This document shows positions 56,587-64,000 of a DNA stretch of 64,000 nucleotides, in pieces; position 1 is the first letter of the stretch, and every line of letters begins with the position of its first letter. Both the position numbers and the translations under genes were made by a program. The stretch is from Emydura subglobosa (lineage: Eukaryota > Chordata > Testudines > Chelidae): the NCBI GenBank assembly GCA_007922225.1, contig ML679989.1, forward strand, positions 19,241,570 through 19,305,569, written 5' to 3'. The notes under the pieces are model-generated. The model was not told where the DNA came from. It saw only the letters and a list, made by a program, of their open reading frames with translations, and made no database searches.

Positions 56587-59345
56587 GAGAGATGAAAGAG
56601 ACAGAGAGAGAATACAGAGAAGAAGGGGAAGGAAGGGAGCAAGAAAGACAGAGTCGCAAGGTGACGTTTGATTGCTTTCATTCCATGGAATGCACGACAG
56701 ATTCTGTTCCAGAGTGGACCACAGACAGCATTTATGGTGCAGTACTTGGCTTCTTAAATGTGCACACTGCTGGGATTTTTTGCTCTATCGACCCAGAAGG
56801 AGCATCCTCTCTTTTCTTTTCCACCTAAGGCTCCCACACACTGAAAGCTGGCCCTGAGCAGCTCATTGGTGTCACTCATTTCTCATGGGCCATAGTCTGG
56901 GCTTACCCCGCTGACACTCTCCCTGGAGCCTGCCAGACAGAAGCTACCAAAATAAAACAAAACCAGCACTGCTTGTCATGATGAAAAAAGATGAACAAAC
57001 AAGCAAAAACTCAAGTTAAGCACAGAGAAAAGAGAAAAGATGGAGTACAGGATAACAGTGCATCAGTATTTAAAGCACTTTCAACAGTACAGACTTTCCT
57101 AAAGCTATTCAGAACAGTTTCCCCTTTTTTCATTTTTTGTGTTTCTTTTGCATTGTCTGCTACACTGATTTCTGCATTAATTTTCCCTCTTAACAACTGA
57201 ACCAAAAGAACAGGTTTGTTACCTAGGAGCTTCACAGCGTGACTCTCCTATAGCTGGTGACAAGTTGCTCAGAGTTCTACCGGAGAAGTGACTATAAAAC
57301 TGGCCTGACAGGGCTGCATGCTTATCCAAGGCTGCACATCAAATATGCTCATTTTACAAATAAAAAGATTTTTTTTCTAATCGTCAGCCCTGAAACAACC
57401 CCAGGATCTGAGAGTTAAGTAGGGTCCTTTTCTTGTGTATTCACCGGCATTAGACGTTTCTTCAGCCCACACGCTCTCATTGACAGCTATCTTCAGATTG
57501 GCCCTCAGTGGCACCTGTGCAATCCCTTTACTTGTCCATGTGTTTAACTCACTGGTCTTTAATTAAACTTGGAAAACCATTCTGTTGATGATGCACAGGA
57601 AGGAAGATAATTCAGCTCCTGCTTTCATAGCTGAGCTGGCTCTGCAGGGCTCACAAGCGTAAGAAAGTAATACACACTGGCTAGGATTTCCATAGTTTCT
57701 TAGAGGAGTTAGGCACCCAAATCCTATTGGCTTTCAAAGTGCGCACCTAACTGCTTTAAAACCTGTTTGAAATCCCAGCTACGTATTTTTGTGCTGAAGG
57801 CAGGAATTCTAACTCAGGCAGCAGATCTATCAAGTAGGAAGGGGCCATTTCAGAGAAGTGCTGCACGGCAAGCCACTGATCCCAGAACTTTATATGAAGT
57901 GAAGGATTTTACTGCCATTTCTACCTGCCTGGCTTTATTGGCCAAGGAGACTGGACATCAATGATGTGAAGAGGGACTAGGACTCTGCCAACCTCTTGGC
58001 ATCCATGGGAGCTGTTGCCCAAATGGAGGAGAAGGACTAGAGAGTACAAGGGCTTGACACACAGAGACAAGTTCAGATTCCTTTGTTTGTTTGTCTCTCT
58101 GTCCCAGAATAAAGTGGTCATCGTGGTGAATGCCTCGATTTGTTCAGATTTGTTCCCACAGTATTACACCCAGTATGTCAATAACAACTAGCTCTCTCTC
58201 CAATTCACTGCAGCCCTCTGAATAGCAGCGTGTGGGATTTCCCACTCATTCCATTCTCCTTTCATATACGGGTCCAGAGAGCCGTACCAGCTGCTCTGGA
58301 GGAAGGTTAAACCCTATAATGGATGATTTTGCAACATGCCCAAAGAGGAATTTTCTGCTTAACCCTGGCAGGTAGTGGTTGGCTTATCCCTGATGCAGAA
58401 GGGTTTCTATCCTGCAGCTCTTCAATTCTAGTTAGTGTAACTGTGAAGGATGTTTCTATTATTCTGAAGCAGCATGGCAGAGTCTCAGATCTGGCACAAC
58501 ATGCAGGGCTCTTCTGTTCAGCTATCACGCTGTCAGGTTGTTGAAACCTGCATAGAGATGCTGAGATATTTTTGATGACTCTCTCAAAAGTCATAGCATG
58601 TGTGTACCTTTAGTTTCAGTCTAGGCACATCAGAGAGGCTGGAATACCACTCTGAGGCAGAGGGAACTACAGGGTGGGAGATAAAGAACGTCCTGCAGGA
58701 AGACTCTCCGAACAGTCAAACTAGAGGAGATTGTCTAGGGGAGAGTTATGCTTTGTTGCTGTTGTTTTAAGTTACTAACAAAAGGAAACCCCAGGAAGGG
58801 GATACAATTGAGTTCTCCCGAGTGTGTATATAATTTGTTCAGAGCTAGGTGAGACAGTGATAGCTTCACCCATTCGTCATGTCTGATCCAGCGGGTCCTG
58901 CTTATAATGAGCTGAGACAGACTCGAAGTGTGACGAACTTACCACATGCAATGTCACTGTAATGTACAAATTGCCATTATATTTATAATCCTCTTAAACT
59001 TCCAGGTTAAGCTGCTCTGTGAAAAACAACTTGGTGTAACTGAGATTCGGCTTGTACACCTACAAACAACTAGTCCTACTTTATCTCAAGCTCCCACTGA
59101 CAATATTGAACAGACCCCCTGTGTCTGGACCTTTGTTTCCAATTTTAAAGGCGTTTGAGTCATAGACCTATTTATAACAATCCAAACAGGCTGTAAGATG
59201 GTACAAGCCTTGGAAAACACTGAATAATTGAAAACTTTAAAAACTCAGCCTGCGAAATAGAGAATTACTTTGATCACAGTTTCATTCAACGTCTTCCCTG
59301 CCCTGGAGATCACAAATACCAGCAGGAGGGAGTGAGCACACTTAC

Positions 59346-59429
59346 CACTAGAGTTTTGGGAGCTGCTGTTTGTTTCTTCAAGGTTGTTTTGTACTTTGCC
59401 TTCCACTCTCCTACTGAACGCGCTTTCTG
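59346..59429 (-). CDS. ZNF618: ZNF618, 84-bp linker exon
   Basis: An 84-bp exon (28 codons, phase 1 both sides): acceptor ttctccacccag, donor TCTAGTG|gtaagt. It encodes (A)ESAFSRRVEGKVQNNLEE and TNSSSQNSS, and joins to the C2H2 exon through G|AA (Glu). A second acceptor AG three bases in would drop one residue. The segment is polar and Ser/Asn-rich, without a domain, and matches the mammalian protein closely from memory. Confidence 0.9.
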
Positions 59430-62400
59430 CTGGGTGGAGAACAAAGGGTGATGGTGAGTGATCAGTAGTGGACCCAGGATTGCTCAGAGGGCAGGCAGGT
59501 GTCCTGCTCCTGAACCACGTAACCACAGACCCTGAACAGAGCAGAAAGGTCTAATTCCCCATCCCTGAGGCAACGGGCCAGAGTCACTGAAGGGATAACT
59601 GGCAGATATTTTTCACATTGCCTTCTGGCAGAGGAGGCCTGGATGGAACTCCTATGGAGCCTGTGAACACCATTCCTGATTGGCCCAACGGGTTGTGGTA
59701 GCAGGATGTGAGGCATTCCCTTGTAGCTTTCGCCTGCCAAGGGAATGAGCAGCTCTCACAGCCTATGGAACAGGTGACCAGGTCTGGGGATGAGCTGAGG
59801 TCCTCACCATGACAGCATGGAGAACCAACCATTAAGCCACTATGCGTGCTCTCTTTTTGCATTGTGATGAATAACTGGCATTCCCTTCTGAAGATTCTCC
59901 CCAGCAAGCTGCACAGCAATCTCCCCAGTGGATGACTGAAGGATTATTTGGAAGCCCATCAGTAATGATTCACGAGACCATCTTAGGGGGAAACTAGAAC
60001 AATGTAAGGTGTTCCTTCCTTCCCTCTGCACCCATCACATGAGCACATTCATTCCACAACGACACCAAACCCCAAGGACCCACGAGCCAGGCTCTGATGC
60101 CCTGCACTGCCCTGCCAGCTGGCAGGGGCACTCCTAGCCAACCATCTACTCTGCACATGTAAGCAAAAGCTCTAGTGGCAATCCTCAAAGGAATTCAGCA
60201 CACACTATTGAAGAGAACCAGCTCTAAAAGCATGTGATAATATCCTACAGCAATGGCCATGAACCCTGCAGTCACTGCAGTGTCCTGGAACTTTAACGTA
60301 CAGCAGAACCTTGCTAATTCACACCCCCCCCCAGAACCTGCAGTCTCTGAGCACAGATTTAACAGGGAGGTTTCTCCTCATGCAGACGTCTTTGCTTTTA
60401 CAACAGTGTAGCAGTAAATACACTGCCCCAGATATGAAGGATCAATCATAAATATTTAAAACTGAACTACACTTGCCAAATCAATGAGGACGGTCACTGC
60501 CTGGATGTAATATCCTTGGTTTTTATTGCGTTTGCTTATGTCCTAATGCACAGAATGTGCAGCTCTCAATGGGTCTGTTTTCAGTGTGAGCTAGTGAGGC
60601 TCTGCTGTATTTTCTTCAGGGGCGGAATGGACTTTGTGGGCAGAGAAGCTGCAGGGTGAACTGCGGAAAGAGACCTGAAATTCAGGGGTAACAGAGCATC
60701 AAAAATTCCCTTGAATACTGATATCAGATCCTGGGAAAGTTGAGGCATAGAATTAACCCCTGGGATATTCATACACAGACTCTAGCTAGCAGAAGCGTCG
60801 TCATTTTCGTTTGCTGAACTGCGGCTGTGGCAAAGGGCCTCTTGTTTGATTCCAGTCACAGGAGACCTGGACTGCATGTGGCTGCTGCTCCATGGATATG
60901 GGCCAGTCAATTCCCACCGGGGAGAGACAGCTATTGACTGGCTATGCCGTTACAATGCTGAATTGGTGCTAAGCCCCTGATACTCTCAATCCACTCTGCT
61001 CCTGATTTTTTCAAATAAAGGAGAGCAGGACAATGTTGTTTTCTAATCAATTCAGCGGTCAAGTAATTATTACTAGGACTAGTATTAAACTCCAACGATC
61101 AATAAATAACTGGTAGGAATGGCAGGGCTTTGTCAGTGGGCCGAAGAGAGTGTATGACACAATGGGGTAACCTTTATGTGTAGAGACTCAGGTTCAAATC
61201 CTGGTTTATGTCACAAGTGAAAATGAGCTGGAAGCTTCTGGAGACATATGAAAAAAAATTGTTCCAGTGGTTTGGTTTTCTCTGTCTTTCCCTCTTTTTT
61301 ATTTTTATTTTTTTGCCAGATTGACAATAAGAGAAACAAGCTGGTTCAATAGCAAAGGGCAGTGTTTTCCACATCAGAGATCTGCTTCTTCACAGTGAAT
61401 CCTTATGCATCCAAAGCCAAATGTCGACGACATCGTGAACCTGGAGACATCATCAGGAAACTCCACAGGTCCCAGAGGTCTGTGTAAGATCCCACTTTTC
61501 TGGAGCTCTGCAAGCATCATAGAGGCTTTCCACTGTCCTCTGGGTCCCAGCTTGACCCATTTGGGAAGGTCTTTGACTGACTGGGGCACTAGAGAGGTGT
61601 CATTTCAGGAGACGGTGTGCCTGGACAAAGGTTTTGGCCAATGTACTTGTACTAGGAATCCGAGCAGACACTAAAATTCTCTTTGGACAAGATGCTGGCT
61701 GGAAATACACCATGCACCATTCCACAGAAGATACCCAATGGATCAGTTTGGGTTTTAAATTCTTTTCTCCAGGCTCAATCTTCAAGGCTCAGGCTCCATG
61801 TTCTTTCTCCCTCAAAAGAGGGAGAGAAGGGCACGTCCTGTTTACCTAACTTATTGACACCTTTTTTTTTTTTAAACTAGAAAAGGGAAAAATCCCTTTC
61901 CAAAAAATATCTCCCAGTTATTGCCCTGATGAATCTGATCTCTGTCCCATCAAGGCCCCTAATTAGGCTCTTTATGCTTGTGCAATAAACACAAAAGCTG
62001 GACGAAGCAATCACCAGTTTAGATAAAGAAACAAAAAGTCTCCTCAACTCGGACTCCTAAACTAGACAAACTGGACGGACCTCAGTAGTAACAAAATCAA
62101 AGAAACAAAAAGGGACGGCAATAATAACAAGGGACTTACGGACCCACAAGCGACTCTTGCTGTCAGAAAACAGGTCACTCACTGCAATTTGAGGAAGGAG
62201 CAGATGTGTGTGTCACCTAACAAAAATATCCTAAGCATTGCTCTTGTTTAGAGTGCTGGCAAGAAGTCGTCTCTCTCAACACAGCCACCTGCACATCCTA
62301 GGCAACTGACAGACATTACAGGGATGATTTAAACAGACATCTGCCTGACGCAGATTTAAGTGGCCGGCTAACTAGCCTTATGACAGTACTACGATGTAGA

Positions 62401-63110
62401 AGGCCAGGTATCCAGACATCTGCCAACTCCAGAGATTTAAGAGAATGTTTCAGTATCATATGGACACATGAACCCTACATCTCAGAACTTTTTCTTTTTT
62501 TTTTTATTATGATGTTTCTTATTTCCCATCTGATTTAGAAGAGTGGGGCAGGAAGGAAGGAGACAGCTATTTTCAAACTTGATTCTTCTGACTCATTTGC
62601 AATGTAACTGCACTGTGGTTCTTGCTGCTGGAGCTCATCTTATCACGGCTTGGTACCCTTGGCGAATGAAGCACCATTAGAACGCATGCACGGCATACTC
62701 CTCTGCTTTCCTTCCCACTCAACTCAGTGGCAAGCCCCGAAAGCGACATCTTGAGGTGAAAAAAACCTGACAACCCACTGAGCTAACCTCACTCAGGAAG
62801 CTCTCCTCAGTTTGTGACACCAGGATGTGAACCAGGGTCTCTTCAGTGCCTTCCAGTTAGTCTGATGCTTTTTAGTAAGTTTTAATTTAAATGACAAATT
62901 TGTCACACCTGGGGATGGGAGAAGCTGGGCTATCGCTGATTTTAATGCTCATTTGTATAGTGCCATCATCTTAGCTCCTTCCAGTGATGGCTTTTCTGGG
63001 ACAGCCTTGATGACAATGGATTTTGAGTCCAGTGAGGGGCAAAAGTCAACCCAGGGCGGGAGTGGGCGCTAAAAAGTTAAGAAAGTCGATGGTATAAAGG
63101 CAATTGGTAC
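59430..63110 (-). other. ZNF618: ZNF618 intron
   Basis: Intron of 3.7 kb. A B-box-like 'ggttcaaatcc' at 61191-61201 marks a possible SINE head. T-rich tracts occur near 61297-61315, 61862-61874 and 62491-62506. Otherwise nothing is recognised. Confidence 0.55.
61146..61215 (+). mobile_element. possible tRNA-like SINE head
   Basis: The sequence 'gtatgacacaatggggtaacc' followed by 'gactcaggttcaaatcctgg' has the layout of a tRNA-derived A-box/B-box pair. No SINE body could be recognised after it. Confidence 0.3.
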
Positions 63111-63361
63111 CTGTGGTGGCCTTGCTTCCTGGGGATCCAGAATTTGGAGCGCGGAACATCTGGGATTGGGATGCCGGTGGGATACCGGACGGGGTGCGGT
63201 GCAGGAGAGTGGAACATCGGATTATTGAAGCCGGTGTTTTTTTGCCGGATTGGCTCGCCTGTGTCTTCACTGCCACGAAGAGTGGAGATCGAGAGAACTC
63301 TGGATATGAAGACTCAGAACTAGTGCCAGGATAGTCAGTCAGCTCCCAGAATCTGTGCCAT
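63111..63361 (-). CDS. ZNF618: ZNF618, linker exon (first visible)
   Basis: First ZNF618 exon visible in transcript order. The donor ACCACAG|gtacca is clear and leaves in phase 1 (G|CA, Ala). The acceptor is less certain: tcctcccag before 63361 or ggcacag before 63352, both compatible with the frame. It encodes WELTDYPGTSSESSYPEFSR, then SPLFVAVKTQASQSGKKTPA, SIIRCSTLLHRTPSG and FRAPNSGSPGSKATT. The 'QSGKK-P-AS-RC-TLLHRTP' core is strongly like the mammalian protein from memory. It is a low-complexity, Ser/Pro-rich linker following the earlier zinc fingers, whose exons lie beyond base 64000. Confidence 0.85.
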
Positions 63362-64000
63362 CTGGGAGGAGAGCTTTCTAATATTCATGCTCATGATTCC
63401 CTTATAAGGGGACCTGCAGCGGCGGTGGATCCACTGAATCCCATACAATATAATGGATTTCCCCACTCACCCAAAGGGGCAAATTCTTCAAGCTTATTGG
63501 TTTTACTGTATACCTTTAGCTGCCGCTCGACCAATCCAAAATGGCCAGGAATCCCACTACTTCTCCTCCCACAATGCAAGACACACCCAGGACAGCTAGA
63601 GTATCTGTTTGTTTGAAAAGGGACATGCTTTGCTCTGGATGGGGTGCAGCAGCACATTTACCCTTGACCTCCCAGTTAAACAGTCTCTGAGCAAAAATGG
63701 CTTCTAATTTGCTTCTTTGATCACGGAATCTGGAGGAATTTACATTCTTGCCTCCTGAGCCTTAAATGTCTCCAAGGTTTTGGAGATCTGTATCTGCATC
63801 ACTTTCCCCTCCAATTCGGCTGATTTTTTTTTTTTTTATAAAGGTATGGTAGTAGGGAGGGAGAGGAGTCATGAGTCACATTTTCCATTCTCTGAGTCAG
63901 GAGGGGTCCTTTGGATGCCATCTCACGTCAAAAGAGCTGGTGGGATGGAGCTGAGTTCTGTGCATTACTGGGGCTACGTTCTCAGAATGTCACCTGGCGT
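63362..64000 (-). other. ZNF618: ZNF618 intron, right window edge
   Basis: Intronic sequence upstream (in transcript sense) of the last visible exon. It contains a T run near 63826-63838. No C2H2 exon is seen before the edge. Confidence 0.55.

Larger units (their letters stand above)
40402..59345 (-). other. ZNF618: ZNF618 large intron (18.9 kb)
   Basis: Intron separating the linker exon from the finger exon. Mobile DNA is concentrated here: a palindromic repeat (40568-40755), CR1 (42935-44703 and 54815-55511), a Penelope-like relic (47500-48285), a Tx1-like LINE nested in CR1 (51340-52850), a MIR-type SINE (53060-53300) and a DNA transposon (56291-56586). Stretches 44704-46940, 48290-51340, 53310-54800, 55512-56290 and 56590-59345 show no gene or clear element. 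Confidence 0.7.

Noticed and set aside
61191..61201. tRNA gene suggested by ggttcaaatcc
   Set aside because: No paired acceptor stem or anticodon arm; more likely a decayed SINE or chance match.

Overview
This is vertebrate nuclear DNA: split genes with GT/AG introns, long non-coding stretches, and many dead retrotransposons and small DNA transposons. CR1 LINEs dominate, mostly 5'-truncated. Alongside them are short hAT-like elements whose ends read like GTGTAGAC, MIR/CORE-SINE relics, a DIRS-like gag remnant, a Penelope-like GIY-YIG remnant and a Tx1-like LINE tail. That mixture points to a non-avian sauropsid, most likely a turtle. The species assignment is inference.

Two genes are supported and they converge. 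On the + strand, 1022..10238 holds the last five coding exons of a neverland/DAF-36 type Rieske oxygenase (cholesterol 7-desaturase). The exon set carries a complete N-x2-D-x2-H-x4-H mononuclear iron motif and joins in frame to a stop at 10236. The Rieske [2Fe-2S] exons must lie before base 1. On the - strand, 63361..33255 holds five coding exons of ZNF618: a linker exon, a second linker exon, one C2H2 finger exon, a short exon, and a 1.5-kb last exon encoding the hAT-transposase-derived C-terminal half. A long 3' UTR may reach about 23.88 kb. The 5' exons of ZNF618 lie beyond base 64000.

Layout. 1-10.2 kb: end of the nvd-like gene, with CR1, MIR and short DNA elements in its introns. 10.2-23.9 kb: intergenic, with an internally deleted CR1 that keeps ORF1, several short DNA transposons, a DIRS-like gag and a MIR. 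23.9-33.25 kb: AT-rich, lower repeat density, the likely ZNF618 3' UTR, but it does contain ancient CR1 pieces and two short DNA elements. 33.25-63.4 kb: ZNF618 exons and introns, including a 19-kb intron that hosts two CR1 copies, a Penelope-like relic and a Tx1-like LINE nested inside an older CR1.

No bacterial-type operons, CRISPR arrays, rRNA genes or credible tRNA genes were seen. The most biologically interesting item is the apparently intact nvd-type desaturase, a cholesterol-metabolising enzyme absent from mammals. Comparisons with other species' proteins are from memory of family patterns, and no search was run.
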